DNA of 64,000 bases from Plasmodiophora brassicae (lineage: Eukaryota > Endomyxa: Phytomyxea > Phytomyxea > Plasmodiophorida), in the NCBI GenBank assembly GCA_036867785.1, contig CP145409.1, positions 2,038,641-2,102,640 on the forward strand, given 5' to 3'. Below the pieces are notes generated by a model. That model saw nothing but the letters and a program-made list of their open reading frames with translations, was not told where the DNA came from and did not search any database. Shown piece after piece: positions 53,050-63,683 of the stretch. How positions within the stretch are numbered: position 1 is the stretch's first letter; every line of letters begins with the position of its first letter. The translations under genes were made by a program, and so were the position numbers.

Positions 53050-56000
53050 GCTCTGTCCATGGTTCGAACACCCACATCTCTGGGGTCTGGCTGCACCACG
53101 TCGATGCCGCTGTGGGTGCATCTCGGCGCGATCGACTACCCGATGTCGCTGCAAGTCGCGAAAGCCGCCCTCTGCGACGTCCTGCATGGCCGCCCGACAT
53201 GCCGTTGTGTTCGGCATCACACGGCGCAGGTCGCTCCTGACGATGCGCCTGCCTGCACCCGCGCCGACTCCCAACAGACCCGCTACCGCCTCAACACGTC
53301 CTGCTGGACGCTTGACGTCGCGCGCGTCATCGAACTCAATAGCCGCATGCAGCACGTCCTGCTGTTGGGGTATCGTCGCGTCCAGCGCGTCTGCGAGAAC
53401 GCCCTGCACCTCGAGGACAGGTACGAATTGTCGCCTCAGGCACAGACCCCAGGCCCTCTAACTCGTGCTGGACAGGACACGCCTGGCGTCACCTGCTGTC
53501 TCCCGTCCAGCATGAGCCGCTGATGGACAGTGGTCGTCCTGCCGGGCCGGGCCGGGTCCAGCACCGCGCCGGCCTGCTCCTCAGCTAAGGCAGCGTTTAG
53601 ACCGCCCGCCGCAGCTCGCTGTGTTCTGTCTGGCGCGCCCTTGACCTACATCATGCATCGATGGACGAGAACAACCAAGGGCGCCTCTGCTGTCCCGTCC
53701 GCCTGACGAGCGTCGCTTTCCTGTCGTGCAAATCGTCCAGCAGGCCAGCGGTGTCCAGCGCCATTTGCCGCCGGTCGATATGCGGGCGCGTGCCTGCCGT
53801 GGGAGACCCTCCGCCATCCCGGCCGTCACATCTTCACAAAGTCAAACCGTTCAATTCAGGCAGACGAGGTCTCTGCAGGTTGTCCTGGCGTCAACCGGCG
53901 CCGAGCGGCAGCGTTCGAAGAAACCGGTGGGGGGGGGGGGGGGGGGGGGGGCGCCCGTTCCCGTTCCCGGGCGTGGGCTCCGTCGTCTTCTGCCACCTGC
54001 GTGTCGATCATGACAAATGGCCGATCAGCTCAATCCATCGACGTCAGCAGGTCTGTCAGGGCCGCGGGCAGGTACAGCAGTACCTGGCACCCGATTCTCA
54101 GCAAACGGTGTCGTGTCCGGCATATATCCACAACCAGAACAGTTCAGAACAACTAGACCAGTTCGATTCGCGCGGATAGCGCCCTGCAGGCCACGCTGGC
54201 GTCCCGTTGCGCGGAACAGCGGTCCTCGCTGCACTGGGTGCAAAGCGACGGCGCACATCACCGATGACGTGCGCCGACATCGCCGCTACATGCGTGTCGA
54301 TGACTGCCAGTCAGACCAGACGAACCAGACAGGCATGTCCGGCATCAATACACGAATGCAGGACAGTTGATCGCGTCCGTGTCCCAGCAATGCTTCGCGT
54401 TCAGCGCCTGCCGCTGTGCGTAAGTACGCGCCAGGTCCACTTCGATGTCGACCTGGTGTCGCGGGCATGGCATAGCAATGCGAATCTGGGCGATGTGCCG
54501 TCGTATGGCTTCTATCTGCATTACGTTGTGGCCAGATTTACAGTTCGGGTACCAGGTCTGAGCACAGCCATCGATCGCCTGCAGGTGGGCGCCAGACGTC
54601 CAGATGCGTCCACGTGGGCAGCACGGCGCCGACTCCGTGGGCGGGCGACGTCGACGCGACCGACCACCCGACGCCGCCGCCGATCGCCTCGCCGCTCGCC
54701 GCCCACTGCAACGTCCTACAAGGCCGCCCGATATCCAGTTGTGCTCGGTACTGCGTGGGGCAGGTCGTCGACGCCCTGGCACCTAAGCCTGCCCTCTCAG
54801 CATCCGCGCCGCCATCCCCGCCTAGCGACGCCATGGGCCAACGGACCCAGTGCACCACTACACCTCCCGCTGGACGCTTGCCGACACGTACGACGCGTCT
54901 GGGCGGAGCATGTGCATCTCCAGGACAGGTATGGGGTGTTCCTTGATGCACAGCCGCGCGGATTCACTGACATTGTTGGCAGGACCGACCTGCAATCGAC
55001 CGTTCAGCACGAGCACCTGCAGGGCACTAATCGTCGTTCCTAGAGGGGCGGAGACAACCCCAGGCTAGCCTTCTCGAGGACTGGGGCGGCGTCCTGACTG
55101 CCCGCCGATCGTTGCATTTGGTCCGACGCGCCCGTGCTCTGCACCATGCATCGACGGGACGGCCAACCAAGGGCGTCGCCAGGCTTCCCGTATGCCAGCG
55201 AGCAGCGTGTTCCTGTCCTGCAGGTCGTCCAGCAGGGCAGTTTCGCCCGTTACTACTGCCCGACATGGAAACGTCTGCCACCGTCGACGACCTGCCACCA
55301 TCCCTGCCGACATCTGCCTGAACCAGAACCGTTCGAATTACAAGCAGACCAGGTCGACACACGCGTACGTCTTGCCCGCAGGTTGTCCTGGCGTTAGCCA
55401 GCACCGCGCGACAGCATTCGATGAAACTGGGAGAGGGAGCAGTGCCCGTCGCCGACATCGGCGCCGCATGTGTGTGAACCATAGTAGATCAGGGAAGACG
55501 AGCAACCCCAGTCAGGTTTGTGCCTCGTCAAACGCACGTGGCACAACGCTGGTAGCCAATTCGCCGCGACGACTCTCCGACCACCGACACGGGTCATCGC
55601 ACCCACTTCGAACGCAACACATATAGGTATCGTCCTGGACATCTGCCGTCGCGTTCCCGGTGCCACTATGACCGCAGCACGCCCTGATGGATGCTTGCCG
55701 TCGCGTTAAGCTCGTCTGGGAGGACATCCTTCACCTCCAGGAGAAGAATCTTTGTTCGCCTGAAGCACGGAGCTTCATGTTCAAAGGGCACTCGTGCCGT
55801 CCTCCGCCGTCTCAAGTCGACAAACAGTCCCCGCAAGGAAGCCGTCACCCTGCCTAGGCTGGACGGAGCCAGCATCACTTCTGTGGCGGCGTCCTGGCCC
55901 CCTGTCGACCTTGGCAATCGAGGGCGTGCGCCAGTGCCCTGCACCGTGCGCCGATGGGCAGGCACACCATCCAAGGGCGTCGCTGAGCTCCAAGTCTGCT

Positions 56001-57360
56001 TCCATACAGAGCGCCAGTCTGTCGAGCGTATCATACATCAGGCCCGTCGTTCCCAGCGGCAGTTGTTCGCCCTCGACATGCGCACGCCGCCCTGCCACCG
56101 ACGACGTCCCGACACCATCCCTGCCGGCATATTGCCACAACCAGAACCGTTCAATACAATCCAATGAGGTCGAAGTCGCGCGCAGCACCGGCACTCAACG
56201 GCAGGAGATCGCTGACATCCGTGCAGGACGCATCACCCTTTGCAGATCGAGGACACCAGCCTCGCGCCTACCTGCGTGTCAACCTCCGGTCAGACCAGCT
56301 GAGCAGTGCAGTCATACCAGGCATCGCAGCACACATGTGGTACAGTTGATCGTGGCAGATTCCCAGCAACGCCTCGCATCCAGTGACCCAGTTTGCAGAC
56401 GTTCTCGCCAGGCCGTAGGCCAGGTCGTAGTCGACTGGTTGTGCGGAACGACATCGATCGCGAACGAGTCGCTTGCGATTGTGCCGATGTGTGCGATATA
56501 TATACATTGTGTCGAGTCCATACATGAGCCTGATACGGGGACTGTATTCAACCATCGCATGACGGCGGACGCCGGTCAAGAACCTGAAGGAGGCGCCGGC
56601 TCCGTTGTGCGCCGTCGGCGCGACCGATCACAAGTCATCGCTGCGGGTCGCGAACGCCGGCCACTGCATTGTCGTGCACGGCCGACCGACATGCCGTTGT
56701 GGTTCGGCGTCGCAAATCGCCTATCATCCACGTCCAGACGCGCCTGCCCGCGCCCGCGCCGACCAGCGACGCGGGACGACGCACCCACTACAAGAACAAC
56801 ACGTCCTGCAGGAAAGCCTATCGACGCGCCCGAGTCGTCTGGGAGAAGGTCCTGCACCGCCGTGACAGGTGCAATTCGTCGTCTGACGCACAGAGCCAGG
56901 CCCCCCTCTAACCCGTGCTTGACAGGACGCGCCTCCTTCTGTCTGCGGCCCCACATGCAGCGCCAGCAAACGATCTGTATCTCCAAGAGAAGAACGTGTC
57001 GTTGCATTTCGCACTTGCGCCCAGGCACAACATGCTTTGGATACATATGACCTCAACATCTCCCGCCTTTCCACCATGAACGCGAGCAGGGCAGCAGTCC
57101 TCCCTGCCGACATATATAGACTGCTAATGGAAGCGTCGTGCTGACCTGATCCGCAGCTGAGCGGCGCCCTGCAGGCCCGCCCTCGGATGACAGCAATCGC
57201 TCGCGCGCGCCGCTCCAAGCACTGAGAGGGCAGACCCACCAAGCACACGTGGCCGTCGCCTCGACATGTGGGGATGCCTGCCTCGCGTCGATGAACCGCC
57301 GCCCTCCTTGCTGAAATATCGCAGCAATCCGAAGCGCCCAGTGCAAGAATATTAGGTCGA
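53050..57360. repeat. mosaic array of degenerate subtelomeric repeats
   Basis: Three repeated modules recur in the same orientation. Module A at 53050-53520, 54600-55050 and 56590-56960 shares a GGCCGCCCGACATGCCGTTG-like core and ends in GACAGGTACGAATTG or similar. Module B at 53600-53900, 55070-55420 and 55850-56160 shares AACCAAGGGCG..., and CAGAACCGTTC. Module C at 54180-54400 and 56190-56400 shares GTGTCGATGACTGCCAGTC or GTGTCAACCTCCGGTCAGA and CAGTTGATCG. Translated fragments such as YRRVQRVCENALHLEDRY, VVWEKVLHRRDRC and LVWEDILHLQEKN hint that the modules descend from a coding gene family. Divergence is high and no copy has a long frame. Confidence 0.75.
53929..53951 (+). repeat. 23-base G homopolymer
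   Basis: Uninterrupted run of 23 G on the plus strand, between a module B copy and the next module. Length in the assembly may be inexact because such runs are hard to sequence. Confidence 0.9.
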
Positions 57361-57692
57361 CACGCGCGTCCGCCGACTCAGCATGACGTCGTCCTGCCGT
57401 CTGCCGAAGACGGCGCTGGGTGCGGCGCCCGTCGCAGGACGTACATCGGTGTCGCGATCGGCAGACCAGCCAAGGGTGTTGCCGACCTCGCCAACAGCAT
57501 AGAATGCGTCTCTTCCCTGTCCTGCAGGTCGTCCTGCAGAACAGCGACGTCTAGCGCCGCCTGCTGTGGACGACCCCAGCGACATAGTCTGCCGACACCG
57601 ATGTACGTCCTGCGACGGGCGCCGCACCCAGCGCCGTCTTCGGCAGACGGCAGGACGACGTCATGCTGAGTCGGCGGACGCGCGTGTCGATC
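57357..57692. repeat. inverted repeat, ~97-bp arms, ~140-bp spacer
   Basis: Left arm 57357-57454 and right arm 57593-57692 appear identical in reverse complement over about 97 bases, beginning CGACACGCGCGTCCGCCGAC and ending ACATCGGTGTCG. The spacer holds a fragment of module B (CAGCCAAGGGTGTTG) and CCTGCAGGTCGTCCTGCAG. Perfect arms next to highly diverged repeats indicate that it is recent. Confidence 0.9.
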
Positions 57693-57928
57693 TAATGCAG
57701 CAGCTGGCCTATACTCGTGCACACCAGCCCCGCAAGTCGCCCTGGCCGCAGCCCGCTCGCAGCGGCAGCAATCGCTGGAGTCGACAAAGGGCGAGGAGCC
57801 AGTCGTCGTTCCGGGCCACCGGGTTTGCAGCTCCGTCTGCGATACGACCACGCCAGACCCTGACCAGACGAGAAAAACGGAATGTCGTGCATTGGAGCAC
57901 GCAAGTAGGACCGAATGCCACGCCTGGT

Positions 57929-58015
57929 TTATGCAACTTGACGGCATTGACACACCGCGCAGCGCGTTGCTTGATCAAGCAACGCGCTGTGTCAACGCCG
58001 TCAATTTGCATAAAT
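57929..58015. repeat. palindrome centred on GATC
   Basis: Complementary arms meet at 57975 with no spacer. The inner 26 bases, 57963-57988, are self-complementary around TTGATCAA. The outer arms match apart from about three substitutions and a few extra bases on the left. Confidence 0.9.
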
Positions 58016-59248
58016 GCACCCCGCTGTCAGGGCTGATCCGACCTTGGTGCCCGGTCCGAAATCGGTTGGAAGGGCCGCATGTGCAAGTCGCCAAATCTGC
58101 GAGTGGTTGTCATTGCCAGCGCCCCAGCAGGGAACATGTTCGGCGCTACAACGAGCCCACGGCCCCGAAGTTCGATGCTGTCGTTCCCGATGCAGACAAT
58201 GTCGACGGGCGCGCTTGACAAGGGACGCAACTTGGTGCTATGTACATGTACGTGGTGGTGGACTGCGCTTCGTTAAGGAGACACACCCGCTGTACAACGC
58301 CCTTTCCTATCTGATTATGGTTTGGCACGGTCGCGAAGGCTAGCCTATCACATTCAAGCAAGACACGGGCGTCACGTTGAAGGCGCACACGCAGTACCTC
58401 TCCAGCAACGCGACATTGGCGACAACGTCCTCATTAATTCGGTGTGGTAAGCTGTTTCCACAGTCGTGGTGCATCAGTATCTTCGCATCGAGCGGCAGAA
58501 CCTGCTGTAAGTTCGTCAGAACCAGGACACCAAGCTACGACGTGGTTCTTCGCTGTGCTGGTCGCCGCACGATAGGCCAGCAACCCTGCAACAGTACTTA
58601 CCCCTGACCTTCCAATATACATCTCCTTTCCGATGAAGTTAAATCCTCACTCGCCGTTCATCCTCTCTTTCGACGCCACAAGCACTCTCCCGCCCCTCGG
58701 CACCAGCATATTCGTGCGGCAGACGATAACGGATCGATCGGGCGACGCATCATCCTTCGGTCAACGTGCCGTCGTCGGGGGCGACGACCCAAATGCGGCG
58801 TGAAGGTTGGCTGGCGCCGGCGCCGTACGCCACCAACAGACGATAATGCTGGCGTACCAGACCTCCGCCGACATGCCCATCTTCGCATGCGGGCGGAAAG
58901 GCCTTCTCGGTGGAGTAAGTTCACTGTATGTATTGTCGACAATCGTGCCATGCTCAGGCAGTCGCCTTCTCGCGCCAACAACATCTGGCAGAGCCCCATC
59001 TGTGGTCGGCCGACGGGCCATCATCGTCATCGACCAACAACCTGCATGTCCGGCCTTGGCGACCGATACCGACATGCGCTTGGCCATGATGGCGACCTGA
59101 GGTGCCTGAGTGGTGGCCTCGGAGCGCCGGTGGCCTCGGAGCGCCAGACTGGTGGCCTCGGAGCGACGCTCACAGTCACAAGTCACAACCTTCTCTGGCC
59201 AGGTCTGTCCACACGGACTTTCATTCCAGTTTGACGTGGGCGGCCATC
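58016..59248. other. no gene supported; short tandem repeat near right end
   Basis: About 1.2 kb without a gene I can support. Minus-strand frames at about 58660-59180 read stretches such as GALPDVVGARRRLPEHGTIV, but they fall in different frames and join to nothing recognisable. At about 59110-59168 the 14-mer GTGGCCTCGGAGCG occurs three times in tandem with short spacers. Confidence 0.45.
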
Positions 59249-60392
59249 ATGTCGCAGTCTCTGGAGGAGCTCTTCAGGCAGGCGCACGTCGACGCCGCGG
59301 CCGCGAACAGGGCCGTCAGGGAGGCGCGGGACGCCAACCTCGATGACCCGCGCCTGCCCGACATGGAGCGCGACGCCGACCGCGCCGGTGCTGCCCGCGA
59401 CGCTGCCCTGGCCGCCCTCCAGGCCGTTCGCCCGGTCGGTACGTAGACCGGCTACACGCCATTTCCGCCCGTTTTGCTAAATCCAGTGTATAGACGAGAG
59501 CATTCGCGATCGCCTGCGACGGCTCAACGTCCGGGTCACAACCAGAGACCTTAATTTCTTAATTGACAAGGACGTTGCCGCATATGGCGAGCTGCGCCAT
59601 GCGAATCGGAACGAGGCCGAGCGAATCCTAACCAAGGCGCGGTCTCAATTCATCACGACGGACCGTTTCTACATTGGCGAAACGCACGGGTTCATTTTGG
59701 ACGGCGTGCTCCCAGTCGCTGGCCAAGCGAAGTCTTGGTTGTTCTATGCGTACGGAACCGGCGATGGCGTCGTGCGGGTCGCAAAGCGGTATTCCGTGGC
59801 GGCTCAGGAAGACTATGAGCGTGAGGTCAAGGCAGCCGAGACGATCGGGCAGCATGCAAGCATCGTGCAGGTTGAGGCATCGTTTTGCCACAACGGCTTC
59901 GGCTATATCATTATGCCGTTTTTTCCACGAAGTGCATCGGATCTCCTGTCGGTGTGCAAACCTCCAGCCACTGTTCCACGCTCTATAACCCGCTCCATTG
60001 GCGAAGCTGTCGCCAATGCGCTTCTGTTTATGCACGAGAAGAACATTTGCCACTGTGATGTGAAACCAGCCAACATCATGCTCACCGACCATCGTGAAAT
60101 GCTTCCGGTTCTTGTTGACCTCGGATCCGCCGTTCGCAGTGGCGATGCCTTGGTCGAACAGACCGTGTCATTCGCCCTGGACTTCCAGACGCCACATGCC
60201 GTGCCGGGGCTCGATTGGACGTGCTTGGGAAGCACTATCTGCATGTTACTCGGCCTGGAGATTCAAGACGCCACCCGGCGTTCCATGGTCGATATGCTCC
60301 GCTTCATTAAGGACCCGGCCGCTGATCTGGCCATCAAATGTTTGGAGAACAACGTTGCCCGCCTGCGTCAAAATGTCGCGCCGCCGCCCTGA
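59249..60392 (+). CDS. protein kinase with N-terminal helical region
   Basis: Exons 59249..59434 and 59487..60392 join across a 52-nt intron (363 residues). Exon 1 encodes a helical Ala/Asp/Arg-rich region (NRAVREARDANLDDPRLPDM). The kinase domain (about residue 115 on) keeps the ATP-lysine in VVRVAKRY, a Glu in REVKAAE, the catalytic loop HCDVKPANIML (Cys for Arg in HRD), the metal Asp in DLGSA (Leu for Phe in DFG), and PGLDWTCLGSTICML of the C-lobe. All phosphotransfer residues are there, so activity is likely. The glycine loop is poor and the C-lobe is short. It sits alone in repeat-rich subtelomeric DNA, 20 bases upstream of a strong hairpin. Substrate unknown. Confidence 0.85.
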
Positions 60393-60412
60393 ACAAAACG
60401 GCTGTCCCTGAA

Positions 60413-60463
60413 GCCGTCGCCGCCGTGCAACGCAGTGTTATTGCGTTGCACGGCGGCGACGGC
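60413..60463. terminator. perfect 22-bp stem hairpin after the kinase stop
   Basis: Arms 60413-60434 and 60442-60463 (GCCGTCGCCGCCGTGCAACG... and its exact complement) with a 7-base loop, GTGTTAT. It begins 20 bases after the kinase stop codon, so the mRNA would carry it in its 3' untranslated region. Role in 3' end formation or stability is inferred from position; it may equally be one more of the local DNA palindromes. Confidence 0.7.
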
Positions 60464-60473
60464 TGAGTTACGG

Positions 60474-63446
60474 GTGTCAACAGGCTGTCCGATACCTTTA
60501 GGGACTTCTGTAATGTATTATGAATACATGGCTAATGCGTCTGAGGGGAAATTGTTTCTCTTCCCGCGGGATGACACCCCCGATTGATCCCGCGGGACGA
60601 AAAATGCCATTCGTCCCGCGAGCTGCTGCTTTACTGCGGGTGCCCGCGTTCGCTGTCCGTGAGTCCGTGACCCAGCGCTGCGCATTTCTGAGCTGTGTGT
60701 GGATGGCGAGCATTGATCTGGTTGAGATTGAGATGGCGAGCGTTGACGAGGCCGCCCAAGCGTTTCCGGATCTACCGGAGATTGAGATTGGCGATGATGA
60801 CGGCGACACCGGTCAAGATTCTGTCTGTGGCGTCCCTGCTCCGGGGATGGAGTTTGAAACCCAACTCGAACTGAAGAATTTCATCGAAGGGTTCGCCAAG
60901 AGGACTGGGTGCCGTGTAAGTCTATCCAACCGTGAATTGAAGTACCATTATTTTGACATTTTTCACAGGTCATCATAAAGTTCAAAACGTTCGCCAAGGC
61001 ATCTCGCTCTGTAGAGTTGTTCGGACACGAAGGAGCCTGGGCGCGTGGTTCGTTATTTCGTTCCTTCACTGCGTTGTTGGTTCCTACTCATAAGCCATCG
61101 TCAGGTGATGGATACTGCAACTTTAAGACCGAGTCGGAGAAAGCTGATCGGTCAGTGAAGTCGTCGTGTTCGTTGAACATTCCGTTCACGTACGATGTTG
61201 GACGACGGCAATACGTCATTAAGGGGGACAGATTCTGTCTGTCCCACAACCACCTTGTGATGATCCCATCTCCAACGACAGTAATTGTCAATGACCAACG
61301 GGATTTGACTCCTGACCAGTTGTCGTACATAATTAACCTGGGCAAGTATTCCCTTCCGTTTCCAATGGTAAATGGGGATTACGAGCTCCTTTCCGTGTAT
61401 AACTATGTTACAGGTCACACGCATGCTGTCCGATCAATTTCCAGACTGCAGAATTCAGAAGCCATTATTGCACCGTCTTCTGCGGAAGGGGAAACTGCAG
61501 GCGTTCGGCGGCGATCGTGATGCTATGAACGCCCTTATCAACCTGGGACGAAGCTACGAAGAACACGGAGGTTTCTTTGAAATCGACATCGATGTCGATT
61601 GTCGATTGGAAAAAATCTGGCTAGCGCGCGCTGAAGGGCTTCAGTTCGCGTCTGTGTACAACGACGTTGTACAAATCGACGGCGGCGCGAAGATGAACGC
61701 GTACGGCTTTGTGTTCCTTCCGGTCACCGTTATCGATTGCCTTGGTACGTTTGTCGTGCTGTGATCAATATCTTTGCGTGACCGCAATGGGTAATAGGCA
61801 AGTCGTATGTGGTTGGCGCGATGGCTGGGCCCTCCGCTGAAAACAAAGCGGACGTCGTGAAGACGCTAGAATACTTTAGGGTGAAACGAAGCGAGTCTGT
61901 TCTGATCGCCGACGATGCTCTAGCATTTCGGGCAGCTGCCGTGGAATGCGATATGGTGTACCACCAATGCACCAAGCATTATCAGGCGAAGATAGCTCGC
62001 GCCTGTGCAGGTAATTAGTTTCTGCGACTCTCGTACTGCCGTTATCGAATTCTTAGACAACATCATTATAGGGCTTGGCCACGAGGGGAAGGAGTTCATG
62101 ATCAAGGCGAACACGCTAGTTTATCACATATTTCCGTCCGAAGACGCGTTCTTCGCGAAGGCGGACGAGTATCGCCTCATGTTTCTACAGTACGGTGGAG
62201 CCGTGAAACTCTTCGACGACATTGTTGACAAGAGACAACAACTTTGTCGTACATTCACCAGTTGTAAGTTTACCGGATCACACTCGTCAAACCAGCGGGC
62301 AGAAGGCACGATCAGCCGTACCAAACGCGATGTGCAGCCGTGGCTCTCACGCGCGAACTTATTCGAGATGTTTACGCATCTGGAAATGATACAGAAACAA
62401 CAGGAGGACGAGGCGGCAAGACTATTGTCTAACCTTATTCGCAAGGGCAAGCATTGGAGCGACTACGTTGACAGCATTTTTCGAGAGAGACAGCTCAATT
62501 CGCGCCTTCTCAGTTCAGTTAGGGAGGTGGATACAGGTGAGAGTCTATACTGCATTCAGTTTGGGGTTTACCTACAGTGACATCTGTTTAGGGGAGTACG
62601 AAGTGGGAACCTCTGACCAGCCGGATCGACACCACGTAATGCTCGGCGATGTATCCCTTGGCAACATTCCATCTTGCACGTGCCCCGAGTTCAGGTTAGG
62701 TACAGTCTTTGCGTTGTGCTTCATATCTTCCTGATTATTCTCGTAGGTCTACACTAATTCCGTGTAGCGGCATTTGTGCTGTCTTCAATCGCACGCAAGA
62801 TGATATCTTCAGTTTGCAGTACGTCCACCGCCGATGGTGGCTTCGCCTTCATCCACAATACGAGGCAGTGAGGCGGAACCTTCGCGTCCCTGACGCGCCG
62901 GCAGCCGGTGGAGATCATGCAATGCTTCCAGAACGTGACGCTTCGTGCGACAGTATCGTGGTTGATGAACCAGCAGTGTCAGTTCGTGCATCCCAGGACG
63001 ATATTTATCACCGAGTCGTCTACCCGTCGAAACAGGAGGTTCGGTATCGAAAACTCACCGAGGCATTTGGGCGTTTGGTTCATGATGCCCGATCCAACGA
63101 GCACTTGTATCGGCGCTTGATGTCCACGTTTGCCTCCTTGCAAACCGAGTTTCAGTCGCATCTTGCTGGCGCTCGACACGCAGCGGATCCTCAAGAAGCT
63201 CACGTTGCCGTTCGTCCTCCGTTGCGGCAGGGGGCAATGCGTGGCCGACTGCCTGATCGTGTTCAACGCACGTCTCGACTTGACGCCCGTTCTGCAACGG
63301 ACAGGCAGGCCGCCAAGTGTCATGCGTGTCTGCGAAATGGCGTCACCGCAACAGATCATCGTTCAGGGCGCAAATGTCCGTTTTACGATAGTCGTCAGCA
63401 AGGTTAGCTTACTTCGTGGTTAACGTTCCCCCTGCCTGTTGACGCG
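60474..63446 (+). mobile_element. Mutator-like (MULE) DNA transposon, candidate boundaries
   Basis: Encloses the transposase gene. A short inverted match lies at the ends: GTGTCAACAGGC at 60474-60485 and its near-complement GCCTGTTGACGC at 63434-63445 (11 of 12). This is much shorter than typical MULE terminal repeats, and no clear 8-10 bp target duplication is visible outside it, so the boundaries are tentative. Confidence 0.35.
60703..63407 (+). CDS. MULE/FAR1-type transposase, apparently intact
   Basis: Seven exons, all joins in frame (799 residues): 60703..60915, 60969..61367, 61414..61744, 61798..62010, 62057..62536, 62592..62694, 62747..63407. An acidic N-terminus is followed by a FAR1-like zinc-binding region ending CLSHNHLV. 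The MULE DDE core carries IDGGAKMNAYGFVF (first Asp), MAGPSAENKADVVKTLEYF, and VLIADDALAFRAAAVECDMV then HQCTKHY. A SWIM-type finger (CTCPEF then IPCSGICAVF) and a terminal knuckle (CHACLRNG...CPFY) complete it. The SWIM His is replaced by Gly in CSGIC. No stop or shift is seen, so it may be active or domesticated. It is the last gene before the telomere. Confidence 0.85.
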
Positions 63447-63683
63447 ACCTGAATACAGATCACGGAGCGGAGGAGGATGTGTCCAACAACGATGGTGCAT
63501 TGGCTGAAACCGAAAGTTCGCCACGCGGAGATCACGTTCTTCATCGCCAGCACGACCATGGTTAGTACATCGTTGATGGGCTGTTTACACATGTCTGATC
63601 AGTCACCCGGCCGCTAGAGTCTGTGTTTTCTGTCATCTGGTACGCTACACAAATAATGAGGTACCAGCTGCTGCGTCGTAACT
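63447..63683. other. subtelomere-telomere junction
   Basis: About 240 bases of unique-looking sequence between the transposon and the first telomeric unit. No gene. Confidence 0.5.

Noticed and set aside
49470-58015. CRISPR-like array suggested by repeated palindromes
   Set aside because: Repeats are irregular in size, differ in sequence and are not spaced by unique uniform spacers; the genome is eukaryotic.
58660-59186. Minus-strand gene reading GALPDVVGARRRLPEHGTIV
   Set aside because: Pieces fall in different frames with no splice pair that joins them, and no domain is recognisable.
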